NCBI GenBank assembly: GCA_003248865.1 | Contig: QFPK01000022.1 | Coordinates: forward strand, 1 to 50,946 | Source: Sphingomonas sp. | GTDB taxonomy: Bacteria > Pseudomonadota > Alphaproteobacteria > Sphingomonadales > Sphingomonadaceae | DNA: 50,946 nucleotides | Direction: 5' to 3' | Shown: piece by piece, positions 42,781-50,241 of the stretch | Numbering within the stretch: position 1 is the first letter of the stretch | How the letters are laid out: each line of letters begins with the position of its first letter | The notes under the pieces: generated by a model | Database searches by the model: none | Seen by the model: only the letters and a program-made list of their open reading frames with translations | What the model was told of the DNA's origin: nothing | Program-made: the position numbers and the translations under genes

Positions 42781-44520
42781 TTATAGGCCCAGTTCCCGCT
42801 TGCGGGCAAAGCTCCAGTCGATCCCGCCACTGTCGCGCATGATGCCCGACACCTCCCGTCCCAGATGCCGTTCCAGCGCCGGCGACCAGGGCACGAGCTG
42901 GAAGCCGAACCCGTTGCCGATCATCGCAAAGCGGCCGGATGCCAGCGCAATGCGCCGCTGGTAGCTGCCCGACACATGTTCGCCGGGTTGAGATGGGTTG
43001 TGCGGAAGACCGGTCTTGCCGGTAATGCTGCCTGCCAGTTGGTCCAGTTCACGCTGGCGCAACGTGTCCAGCAACCGGGCGGCGAAGATAATGCGCCGGC
43101 CCCTTTGCTCGGCGAGGCCTTCCCGCACCAGATGCAACGACCGCCGCTCCATTGCGTCGCGCACTTCAGCGCCAAAGCCGCCGTCTGACAGTGAGGGTGG
43201 GTCGCGCGCAATCGACTGGCGGTCGAGCCAGGTGGCACCGATCGCGGTCACCTGCCGGTTGATATCGATGTCTGAGCGGACGGCGAGCGCCATCCGGCGA
43301 TTGCCACGCGCATCATCGAACGCGCGCAACTCGACAATGGCGCCTGGTGCGGCGTCGGAAGTCGCCTCCAGATCAGACAGACGGACGTGGTGGGCGCGCC
43401 CATCGGTGCCGTCGACGATGGCATAAGCGCTGCCCGTCAGTTCATCGTCCAGGCCGCGCGCGACGAGGCGACCGATAACGGGCTGATCGATGCTTTCGCC
43501 CGCGAGCACGAAGGACGCACTGCCGCGCTCTATTCCTCGCTCGCCCAGCGCCCGGTGCATGCGCTTGATGATGTCGCCGCGTTCGCCAAGCTCACGCAGT
43601 GTGGATTCGGCCTGCTCTGCCAATGCCCACTGGCCGGCGCCAATCTGACTGGCGAGACCCAGCGTCTCCAGTTTGCGGAGCCGTCCGACCTTGGCGACGG
43701 TTAGTGCATCAGGTGTACGGCCGGGATCAGGCGCGACGTCGATGATGCCATGGCGATCCTGATCCTGCTGCATTTGCCGGTCGAGCTGCGTCCAGCGTTC
43801 GGCATCAACCTGTCGCTGGATGTGGTGCTGGATCTGTTGATCTGTTCTCGGCCCGAGCTCCAGTGTGACAAGTTCGCGGGCTCTGTCGCGCATTCCCTCA
43901 CTGATATAGTCGCGGGATATCACCAGGTCTGCGGCGCCCGCCGTTTTGCCGCGAAGCAGGATGTGGACATGGGGATTGTCAGTGTTCCAGTGGTCGACGG
44001 CAACCCAGTGCAGATCGGTTCCGAGGTCACTGGACATCTGGTTCATAAGGTCGCGTGTGAATGAGCGCAGGTCTTCCATCTCCACGGCATCTTCCGGAGA
44101 GACGATGAAGCGGAAGTGATGGCGGTCCTCCCCACAGCGTTCAGCAAAATCGTTCAGATCAGAAACTTCGCTGTCACGGCCAAACAGATTGGCTTTCTCC
44201 CCGTCACGCGTGACGCCTTCGCGCCGAAGATAATTGATATGGCTGGCAAGCGACGAGGATCGGGCTGTTTGGCGAACGACACGTGCCTTCACGACAACAA
44301 TGCGCGAACGGGCGGTTAAGCGTGCGCTGGCCTGGATGGCAGCTCGTTTGCCTTGGCCAAAGCGATGTCTGGCTGCTTTTCTGCCTGATGTCGCATTGCG
44401 TACCGTTCCTCCCTGCCTGCGAACGGCTGCAAGCACTTGCACAATAAAGGGGCGTGCTCGCTGAGAACGCGATGACCTGATGCGTCCTGGCCGTATTCTG
44501 AAATCATCCTCTTCGCTCAT
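42781..44520 (-). CDS. rlxS: relaxase, DUF3363/VirD2-like (RlxS type)
   Basis: This relaxase/mobilisation nuclease of 579 residues nicks oriT and pilots the strand. The N-terminal part is highly basic. The relaxase core includes ARSSSLASHINYLRREGVTRDG and HHFRFIVSPED. The metal-binding His cluster is VDHWNTDNPHVHILLRGK (about residue 200). The C-terminal DUF3363 domain follows (from about 300, WLDRQSIARDPPSLSDGGFG). The start is set at 44520 (MSEEDDFRIRPGRIRS), the usual N-terminus of this group. An ATG 69 bases upstream (44589) lies inside an inverted repeat. It stands immediately beside the candidate oriT. Confidence 0.93.
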   Translation of the reverse strand: MSEEDDFRIRPGRIRSSRSQRARPFIVQVLAAVRRQGGTVRNATSGRKAARHRFGQGKRAAIQASARLTARSRIVVVKARVVRQTARSSSLASHINYLRREGVTRDGEKANLFGRDSEVSDLNDFAERCGEDRHHFRFIVSPEDAVEMEDLRSFTRDLMNQMSSDLGTDLHWVAVDHWNTDNPHVHILLRGKTAGAADLVISRDYISEGMRDRARELVTLELGPRTDQQIQHHIQRQVDAERWTQLDRQMQQDQDRHGIIDVAPDPGRTPDALTVAKVGRLRKLETLGLASQIGAGQWALAEQAESTLRELGERGDIIKRMHRALGERGIERGSASFVLAGESIDQPVIGRLVARGLDDELTGSAYAIVDGTDGRAHHVRLSDLEATSDAAPGAIVELRAFDDARGNRRMALAVRSDIDINRQVTAIGATWLDRQSIARDPPSLSDGGFGAEVRDAMERRSLHLVREGLAEQRGRRIIFAARLLDTLRQRELDQLAGSITGKTGLPHNPSQPGEHVSGSYQRRIALASGRFAMIGNGFGFQLVPWSPALERHLGREVSGIMRDSGGIDWSFARKRELGL

Positions 44521-44577
44521 CGCAAATTCCCGCACATCGCGATAAGCTTTTGCAAGAATGCTGAAATTGCGTGGCTT

Positions 44578-44662
44578 GCGAGGTGCCATGTCAGCATTGC
44601 ACCTCGCGAAATTCCTTGATAAGTGATTGATATCTCACAACCGACCGAGCGCGCACCTCGCG
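44578..44662. other. candidate origin of transfer beside the relaxase gene
   Basis: The leader between the relaxase and transglycosylase genes (44590-44764, no gene) holds a perfect 9-base inverted repeat, GCGAGGTGC (44578-44586) and GCACCTCGC (44599-44607). A further direct copy GCACCTCGCG lies at 44653-44662, and AT-rich sequence lies between. Inverted repeats next to the relaxase gene are typical of oriT, but an autoregulatory binding site is equally possible. No nic consensus was recognised. Confidence 0.4.
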
Positions 44663-44764
44663 CCCTTTTATCTTGCCATCGAAAACCTGTTCTGGGCCAC
44701 TTCCGCAGTTTCAGGGCACATTGCGCGCCGTGGCATCCGAACGCGCGCAAGAGGCCGATTGGGG

Positions 44765-45514
44765 TCATGGCCTGGAATCCGGGCGGGTTCGGGCAACGAA
44801 AATGCCTCCGATCGGCGTTGAGGGTTTCGTTTCGTGGGCGAGTGAACTGGAGGCCAGCAACCCTTCTCGAAGGACTTCCCCCTGCTCAAATTCCGGGCCG
44901 ACATTGTCATCGGCCAGCACTTTTTTTTCGGTCGGTGGGCTCTGATGTGACGCGGTAAAAATGGCCGATCGCGTCCAAGCTAGTGGATCGATTGCCGCCA
45001 CCTTTCCGGCAATTCCGGACTCACCAACGTCAAGCGATGGCGCAAGTCTCGCCACATAGACGCGCGTTTCTGTTGGCAATGGTCGGCCCCGCAGATGCTG
45101 TTCATAGCGACCCGGACCAGCATTATAGGCCGCCAGAAATCCCGGCGATCCGTAGCGATCATGCAACTCCCGCAGATAGGCCGTGCCCGCCAAGATGTTA
45201 TCCGGTGGGTGAAAGGGATCGTTTCCAAGTCCATATCGCAGTCTCAATTCAGCCCAAGTGGCGGGCATCAACTGCATCAGACCCATCGCGCCCTTGACGG
45301 ATATTGCATGCGGATTTCCGGCGCTTTCGACGCGCATCACGCCACGAATCCAGCTCTCGGGAATGCCAAATCTGCGAGACGCTTCTACTATCGCGGTAGC
45401 CAATGCGGCACTGTTCAATGTCGTGCTGACCGACCGCGCATTGGCAATCCCACCGACAAATGACGCACAGCAAAACAGCAAAACGACGCGCAAAAACGTG
45501 CCAGTGCGGGACAT
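44765..45514 (-). CDS. lytic transglycosylase of the conjugation system
   Basis: This 249-residue exported enzyme opens peptidoglycan for the mating channel (VirB1-like role). It has a signal peptide (VVLLFCCASFVGGIANA) and an SLT domain. The catalytic Glu is in IRGVMRVESAGNPHAISVKG (about residue 63), followed by MGLMQLMPATWAELRLRYG, FHPPDNILAGTAYL and FLAAYNAGPGRY. The last 70 residues are variable and charged. It is three bases downstream of the DUF736 gene in the same transcript. Composition is somewhat lower in GC than the trb genes. Confidence 0.9.
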   Translation of the reverse strand: MSRTGTFLRVVLLFCCASFVGGIANARSVSTTLNSAALATAIVEASRRFGIPESWIRGVMRVESAGNPHAISVKGAMGLMQLMPATWAELRLRYGLGNDPFHPPDNILAGTAYLRELHDRYGSPGFLAAYNAGPGRYEQHLRGRPLPTETRVYVARLAPSLDVGESGIAGKVAAIDPLAWTRSAIFTASHQSPPTEKKVLADDNVGPEFEQGEVLREGLLASSSLAHETKPSTPIGGIFVARTRPDSRP

Positions 45515-45517
45515 GTT

Positions 45518-45853
45518 TCAGCGCTTTCCGCCCGCCCTATCGGTGCGGTTCCAGTGCAGGGACCAGGATGCTCCATCGGTACTATCCCGAAACAGATTGG
45601 CGCGGATCGGGTGTGGCAAAAGCCGATCATCGATGATGACGGCGACATAGTCTCCAGCCCGTTCACCGGTCCGTTTCCATCCGGCGCCGATCTCGGGGCC
45701 ATCCGTATCGCCCGCGTGCACACGGTAGTCGGGCGCATTCTCGCTGTTCTGAACTTCGGCGATATCGAGGGTGATCTCCCTAGCCAGCATCAGGGTATCG
45801 ATGCGTCCGGCAAAGCCATTCTCGAAGCGCTGGAACATGCCGATCTGTGACAT
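45518..45853 (-). CDS. DUF736 family protein
   Basis: This 111-residue protein of the DUF736 family has the typical start MSQIGMFQRFENGFAGRIDTLMLAREITL, and contains APDYRVHAG and EIGAGWKRTGERAGDYVAVIIDDRLLPHPIRANLF. These small cytoplasmic proteins occur on alphaproteobacterial conjugative elements between the traF and transglycosylase genes. Their function is unknown. The gene follows traF with one base between them. Confidence 0.92.
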   Translation of the reverse strand: MSQIGMFQRFENGFAGRIDTLMLAREITLDIAEVQNSENAPDYRVHAGDTDGPEIGAGWKRTGERAGDYVAVIIDDRLLPHPIRANLFRDSTDGASWSLHWNRTDRAGGKR

Positions 45854-45854
45854 T

Positions 45855-46430
45855 TCAGGTCTCCTTCTGTTGTGGTGGTTGTGCTGAAGGCGGGCGGTTC
45901 TGCTGCTGACCGGCCACGATTGGGCGCGAACGCTCGAACAGCGGGATGGCGCGTCCGATTACGGCAGTGGCAGCCGTGGGGCCGAAATAGCGGCCGTCCA
46001 GACTGTTCAGGACGGCCGGGTTCATCAGGAAGATCTGGCCGGATTGAAGGGTATGGCATCCCTGCCATACAGGAAGCAGCCGTCCGCTCCGGTCGTGCGA
46101 AAGCGCACTGCCATGATAGTTGCCGTCGATGATGATCCGCATACCGGTGCGGCAAACCTGCTGGCCAGGAACCGCCACCACATGTTTGAGAAGTGGCGTC
46201 CGGAGCCCGACATATTTGCGTTCGGCCATGAAGCGGGCGATCGGTTGCGAAGGCCTGATCAACACAAGGTCGCCGATTTGCGGCGCATAGGCGTTGCTGA
46301 TCCTATAGAAGCCGACCGGCACACTCGCCGATGCGTTCCACACCAGTTTCACCGGCACAGTGATCAGCGCGGCGGCAGCGACACCAAGCGTCGCAAACCA
46401 TGTCAGCCGTGCATATCCGAGCCGGGTCAT
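45855..46430 (-). CDS. traF: TraF-like S26 signal peptidase
   Basis: This 191-residue membrane peptidase of family S26 has an N-terminal membrane anchor (LTWFATLGVAAAALITV). The catalytic Ser is in NASASVPVGFYRI and the catalytic Lys in RTPLLKHVVAVPGQQV, and GRYFGPTAATAVIGRAIPLF is at the C-terminus. In IncP systems TraF cleaves and cyclises the TrbC pilin. The start at 46430 makes an ATGA overlap with the DUF2840 stop, and a longer frame to 46457 is less likely. Confidence 0.92.
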   Translation of the reverse strand: MTRLGYARLTWFATLGVAAAALITVPVKLVWNASASVPVGFYRISNAYAPQIGDLVLIRPSQPIARFMAERKYVGLRTPLLKHVVAVPGQQVCRTGMRIIIDGNYHGSALSHDRSGRLLPVWQGCHTLQSGQIFLMNPAVLNSLDGRYFGPTAATAVIGRAIPLFERSRPIVAGQQQNRPPSAQPPQQKET

Positions 46431-46918
46431 TGCTCGATTTCCCGCCGCTTCAGCCATGCCGCATGCCGCATCTTCGTGTAAGCCCGAGGAGCGACTTTTG
46501 CGCTCAGACAGTGGTGCAAATGGCGCCAGTGATCTGGGGACACCTCGCAGGCGTCGATGTCGGCAGCCTCGATAACATCAATGTGCTGGAGCACCCTCTG
46601 CACCTTGGGCCAGCCGTCCATGGACAGCAGCAACTCGCCCCCTGGCCGCACATTGGGGACAGTCTGAAACGCTTCCCCAGCACCAACCGCGCGCACGATA
46701 TCGATCCGGGACAGGATGGTGCCATAGTCGTTTGCTGCCCACTGGATGAAGGCAAACACACTGCCGGGACGGAAGGCGATGGTGCGCCGTTTGCGATCCC
46801 GGATGTCGTCGCGAACCGGACGGCCAAAGCGGATCCAGTGCTGCAACCGCTTCTCGATCCACACCAGATCGACCTGTGTCAGCGTTTCCGGGCGCGGATA
46901 GTCGGGAGCATGGCTCAT
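46427..46918 (-). CDS. DUF2840 family protein
   Basis: This 163-residue protein matches DUF2840 in pattern: LTQVDLVWIEKRLQHWIRFG, RTIAFRPGSVFAFIQWAANDYGTILSRIDIVRAV and GGELLLSMDGWPKVQRVLQHIDVIEA. The family is confined to conjugative elements of this type and sits between the replication genes and traF. Its function is unknown. Both ends overlap neighbours (repA, traF) by four bases. A parA gene usually intervenes between repA and this gene in related elements; it is absent here. Confidence 0.9.
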   Translation of the reverse strand: MSHAPDYPRPETLTQVDLVWIEKRLQHWIRFGRPVRDDIRDRKRRTIAFRPGSVFAFIQWAANDYGTILSRIDIVRAVGAGEAFQTVPNVRPGGELLLSMDGWPKVQRVLQHIDVIEAADIDACEVSPDHWRHLHHCLSAKVAPRAYTKMRHAAWLKRREIEQ

Positions 46919-47982
46919 GGCCGCACCCCCTTTCCGGCAAATGGATCGCCAGATCGAATCTTCGACGACTTATCCCCAGCGACTCTATCGCAATCTTCTA
47001 TGTTAGATTCTGGGTTAGAGTCGTTAGGCGCGCGAATTCTGCTGCCACGGGAATGGGTTGAGCCTGATTCCGGTTCCCGATAGCACGACAATCGGGTTCC
47101 TGATGGCACGATAGCGCGGGTTCCCGATAGCACGATACTATCCGGAAATTGTCCACAGGTGGCGGGCTGGAAGGCCAGCAGCACACGGCCGTTGCGCTCA
47201 ATCTCTGTGCTGAGCGTATAACCGGGCAATGGCTGGCGGCGGATGATGTCCCGCAATTCGAAGGCGAACCGCTTGAATGGCGCGTGGCTTCCGGACTTCA
47301 GGTGCAAATGCCGGAAATCAAACCGCCAGCCGTTGCCCTGCCGTCCACCATGCTTGCGCACCAGGCGATAAAGCCAGCGGTCGAGACCGCCCGTCAGATC
47401 AAAATAGCCACGATCGATGGTGAGGATGAGCGCATCGTCCAGCACGCCGGCATAGAACCAGTCGGGCAGGATCAGCTCGATACCAGCCGGCCGGCCATCG
47501 CGCCTTATACGTTCCTGCCATTCATTGATCCAGGAAAAGCGGTGACGCCGGCCTTCGGCAGGCTGGCGGATAGTTGTGGAAACGGTGGTCGATTGCAGAC
47601 GGTCCAGCGCTGCCTTCAGCCGCTGATAGTCCCGTGCAGACGTGCCCCGGCCCGTGAAGGTCAGGATATCGTAGGGCGTGGTTGCCATCAGACGCGAGGT
47701 GGATTCACCGATGTCACGGGCCTCCACAATCTGGCTGGCGGCCCAGATCAATATGTCTGCATCCCATATGGTCGCCATGCCATGGTCGGGCACTGCCTCT
47801 ACCCGGATCGAAACGCCGCCAGTTTGGAAGTCGATCGGCACCACACGGTGCGATTTGCTGAGCGAGAAGAACGGATAGGCCATCAGGTCCTGCGCGTCGC
47901 GCGCCGCAAACTTGCCGGGCAGCGCCCGGAACAGCTCCAGTTGCCGACGTTCCGCTGGAAGGTGTGCCTGGTTACCCATCAC
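46915..47982 (-). CDS. repA: RepA-like replication initiator
   Basis: This 355-residue protein is of the replication initiator A family (RPA, as in IncP-type and ICE replicons). Marks are LFRALPGKFAARDAQDLMAYPFFSLSKSHRV, WDADILIWAASQIVEARD, TGRGTSARDYQRLKAALDRLQSTTV and TIDRGYFDLTGGLDRWLYRLVRKHGG. Initiators on integrating elements let the excised circle replicate before or during transfer. The C-terminal coding part contains iteron-like direct repeats and flanking DnaA-box-like sites. The stop overlaps the DUF2840 start. The tail after about residue 290 is unusual for the family, because its coding sequence is the repeat array. Confidence 0.9.
   Translation of the reverse strand: MMGNQAHLPAERRQLELFRALPGKFAARDAQDLMAYPFFSLSKSHRVVPIDFQTGGVSIRVEAVPDHGMATIWDADILIWAASQIVEARDIGESTSRLMATTPYDILTFTGRGTSARDYQRLKAALDRLQSTTVSTTIRQPAEGRRHRFSWINEWQERIRRDGRPAGIELILPDWFYAGVLDDALILTIDRGYFDLTGGLDRWLYRLVRKHGGRQGNGWRFDFRHLHLKSGSHAPFKRFAFELRDIIRRQPLPGYTLSTEIERNGRVLLAFQPATCGQFPDSIVLSGTRAIVPSGTRLSCYREPESGSTHSRGSRIRAPNDSNPESNIEDCDRVAGDKSSKIRSGDPFAGKGVRP
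47072..47137. repeat. three iteron-like direct repeats inside repA (candidate oriV)
   Basis: Three 19-base copies start at 47072, 47095 and 47119 with consensus GGTTCCCGATAGCACGATA. Copy 2 has two changes within the core. The spacing is 23 and 24 bases, close to two helical turns. A DnaA-box-like TTGTCCACA lies at 47149-47157 and TTATCCCCA at 46970-46978. An AT-rich inverted repeat (CGACTCTA 46980-46987, TAGAGTCG 47016-47023) lies between. Together these look like an iteron origin of replication. Confidence 0.65.
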
Positions 47983-47992
47983 AGGATCCCAA

Positions 47993-48283
47993 TCAACGAG
48001 TCGTGAAGGGGCGATTGGTGCCCGCCATCGCCGGCAGCCCTACATGGCGGCGTGCTGGCAATACCGAGCCACGAGGGTCCGATGTTGATGTGACAGCGCC
48101 ACGGTTCACCCAGGTTTCGAGGTCGTCGAGCGCGTAGACCACCCGTCCGCCAAGCTTGTGATAAGCTGGCCCAGTTCCGTAGGTCCGGTGCTTCTCCAGC
48201 GTCCTGGCGGACAGGCTCAGAAAATGCGCCGCCTCCTTGGTGCGGAGGTAGCGTGGCGGGAGGGGTGCGGAATCGGCGGGCAT
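47993..48283 (-). CDS. rdfS: AlpA/RdfS-like excisionase (helix-turn-helix)
   Basis: This 96-residue protein of the MerR-like AlpA/excisionase type has PRYLRTKEAAHFLSLSARTLEKHRTYGTGPAYHKLGGRVVYALDDLETWVNRG, the usual DNA-bending excisionase helix-turn-helix. In ICEMlSym(R7A) the equivalent, RdfS, is the recombination directionality factor that turns the integrase to excision. The start at 48283 has GGAG eight bases upstream. It lies downstream of fseA, the activator expected to act on its promoter in the 138-base gap, and 10 bases before repA. Confidence 0.85.
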   Translation of the reverse strand: MPADSAPLPPRYLRTKEAAHFLSLSARTLEKHRTYGTGPAYHKLGGRVVYALDDLETWVNRGAVTSTSDPRGSVLPARRHVGLPAMAGTNRPFTTR

Positions 48284-48421
48284 GATCGGGTCTCCGGCTG
48301 CTTGTGAAAGCCGCCGATCATTGGCGGCGGGCAGCGACGACCATGGCGCATCGGAAACGGTCAGAAGGTGTGCGGAGGTTGGGGGTGCGGAATTCTCACA
48401 CCGCGCGCAGCCTGCCAAAAA

Positions 48422-49187
48422 CTACGGCTGGATGCGATGACGAAGCAGTTTGCGATAACCACCCGAAATCATATCCCGGGCATCCCGCAGCAGAGCCATG
48501 ACGGCGAAACGAGCGGAGGATTCCTGCCAGGCGTGACGATCCTGCCGCGCCATGCGCAGCAGCTGGCGCGCTATGTCCTGCTGGCTGGCGCCTTCTGCCC
48601 GGCCATCCGATGCACGCAACATTTTTGCTGCACGCGTTCGCTGCTGCCCTGTCATCCGGGTGTCGGGTGGAATGGCCCGATTGTGCAACAGGGCAAGAAG
48701 GCGTTGAAGCGCCGCCAAGCGGCCAAAGCCATCGATCGACAGCGGGACGATGGCAACCAGTTTGCTTTCCGTCTGGCCATCCACTTGCAGCACGTTCAAT
48801 GCGTCGTCGGCACCAATCGGAAGTCGATAGCTGACACCGAATTCATCCACTTGGGCCTTGTGGTACGCAGTCACTGGTTGACCTGCCTCCTCGCCAAAGA
48901 GCGGGGACGCCGGCTGAAGAATGACACTGCCGGTATCAAGCTGTGGCGACCAGAAAACCGCAACGTCAGGGGGATGGAGCGCCGGATCGACCGGGAAATC
49001 GCAACCCCCAGTGCAGGCAGAGTTCCTCTGCTAGCGGTGCGGCGTTTCCCGAACTGGCGAATGCCTCATAGTCACGGATGTAGTCCGGGTTTCGTCGCAG
49101 GAATTCCCACGCAATGTCCGATGGGGATAACCGTTCGATACGGCGATATGCGTCAGCCGAGCGCCAGCGCGAACCCTCTCCAGTCAT
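48422..49187 (-). CDS. fseA: FseA-like excision activator, joined by +1 frameshift
   Basis: Two overlapping minus frames make one protein of about 254 residues. The first part from the ATG at 49187 (GGGAGGA upstream) is a DUF6499 domain: RRIERLSPSDIAWEFLRRNPDYIRDYEAF then LCLHWGLRFP. It stops at TGA 48966 if read straight. A +1 shift at CCC-G (48992-48995) continues as VDPALHPPDVAVFWSPQ and on through a DUF2285 domain (LSIDGFGRLAALQRLLALL, MLRASDGRAEGASQQDIARQLL, GGYRKLLRH). The domain order and site match FseA of ICEMlSym(R7A), which is made by programmed +1 frameshifting of two reading frames and activates rdfS. It lies between qseM and rdfS. Confidence 0.85.
48989..48998 (-). promoter_or_regulatory. 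+1 ribosomal frameshift site in fseA
   Basis: Frame 0 reads CGA TTT CCC GGT and ends 27 bases further at TGA (48966-48968). The continuing DUF2285 frame starts with GTC at 48989-48991 after skipping one base. The tRNA on CCC can re-pair with CCG, a typical +1 slip. Protein similarity in frame 0 ends at RFP and in frame +1 begins at VDP, a motif usually contiguous (RFPVDP). Confidence 0.75.
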
Positions 49188-49305
49188 CGAATCCTCCCGG
49201 TCCGTTAACCATGCAAAGTCTTCAGGATGTGAGGGATTTTCGAAGGGGTCGGAAGCTACAAAACCTGCGGGACGTGATGCCCGGAGCGCATCACTGGGTT
49301 GTTTT

Positions 49306-49569
49306 TCAGCTACCGGATACCAGTCCGCGATAGCCTTTTTCACTTATCCATCGGGCGCGGGCCAGGTGCGCCTCGTAGACATGTTTGCTTCGTTCCGGAT
49401 CAATGGAGGGATCAACTTCGAATATTTCCCACACGCCCTGCTGCCAATCACCACCGGACTGGGCAAAATCCAGTAGCCGCAGATAGAGCGCCAAATGCGC
49501 GTGGTCATATGCTGTCAATGCCTCCGCGGCGGGTGGCTCATCGAGGGTGACAGGGCTGGATTCGACCAT
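49306..49569 (-). CDS. qseM: QseM-like antiactivator (DUF2285)
   Basis: This 87-residue protein is a stand-alone DUF2285 domain: YDHAHLALYLRLLDFAQSGGDWQQGVWEIFEV then PERSKHVYEAHLARARWISEKGYRGL. In ICEMlSym(R7A), QseM binds FseA (and TraR) and blocks transfer activation. The start at 49569 has AAGGA seven bases upstream; a longer frame to 49626 would run through the promoter region. It is divergent from qseC and 118 bases upstream of fseA, the same order as in the described system. Confidence 0.82.
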   Translation of the reverse strand: MVESSPVTLDEPPAAEALTAYDHAHLALYLRLLDFAQSGGDWQQGVWEIFEVDPSIDPERSKHVYEAHLARARWISEKGYRGLVSGS

Positions 49570-49674
49570 GGCGACATCCTTTTTCCAACCTGACGGCTTT
49601 GTTGACTGTTTTGAGGCACTTTCCAAGCCAGAACCTGACCTTGGGGTATCAATTCAGAAACAGCCAAAGCCGAT

Positions 49675-49705
49675 ACACATTATAGTTGATAAACTCATAG
49701 TGTGT
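49675..49705. promoter_or_regulatory. candidate QseC operator in the qseC-qseM divergent gap
   Basis: An imperfect inverted repeat with arms ACACATTATAG and, read from the other side, ACACACTATGAG spans 31 bases ending 20 bases before the qseC ATG. It overlaps AT-rich promoter-like sequence. QseC of ICEMlSym(R7A) binds repeats in the same gap to control both genes. Assignment is by position and symmetry only. Confidence 0.5.
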
Positions 49706-49725
49706 AAGCCGCGATCTGATGGCGC

Positions 49726-49938
49726 ATGGATATGCGCAAACTAGTCGGCCATAACTTCGCCCGCATCAGGCACGAAAAAGGCCTGACACAGGAAGATGTT
49801 GAGGCTCGCTCTGGCTTCAGCCAGCAATATATCAGCAGCCTTGAACGCGGTCGGCGGAATCCAACTATCATAACCTTATACGAGTTGGCATGCGCTCTGG
49901 ATGTCGCGCTTCTGGCACTTTTAGAACCGGGTGCCTGA
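49726..49938 (+). CDS. qseC: QseC-like XRE-family repressor
   Basis: This 70-residue protein is a single XRE/Cro helix-turn-helix: NFARIRHEKGLTQEDVEARSGFSQQYISSLERGRRNPTIITLYELACALDV. It has almost nothing outside the DNA-binding domain. The position, divergent from qseM with an inverted repeat between them, matches qseC of ICEMlSym(R7A), where the repressor sets a bistable switch between qseM and qseC promoters. The function is inferred from this synteny; XRE regulators of this size are common. Confidence 0.8.
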   Translation: MDMRKLVGHNFARIRHEKGLTQEDVEARSGFSQQYISSLERGRRNPTIITLYELACALDVALLALLEPGA

Positions 49939-50241
49939 GAGGCTGGAAGAATGCAAAAAGCAATTGCCAAAATGGCCGCGCAAAACATCAACGTTTTACA
50001 TCCAAACTGAGCGCGTCTGGTTCCGCCGACTTTTCGGACATTGGGAAGTCTGCAAGTGCCGTCGAAAGCGGTCATTCGTAAAGGTGGTCTTGAACGACGG
50101 AAAAGGGGCTGATAGCGTTATGGCCGCTGACGGCTTGTAAGGGCCAAGAGCTGCCAGTCCCGCGGGCGATGACCCGCAGGTTGGTTGCGCCCTCAAGTGC
50201 CCGCCGTCTGCTTCAATCGGTGGCAGCGGCCGTCTGGCGGA
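49939..50241. other. gap without a supported gene
   Basis: A GTG-started plus frame (49931-50140, 69 codons) overlaps the end of qseC. It has no recognisable family, and its basic, cysteine-containing product reads like random translation. No tRNA-Thr 3' end copy, which would mark the right attachment site, is visible here. Confidence 0.4.

Noticed and set aside
48422..48874. Separate DUF2285 gene starting with GTG at 48874
   Set aside because: Conserved FseA-type sequence continues upstream of this GTG in the same frame to the shift site, and no ribosome-binding site precedes it.
49931..50140. 69-codon plus frame overlapping the end of qseC
   Set aside because: GTG start without a clear ribosome-binding site and no family resemblance.
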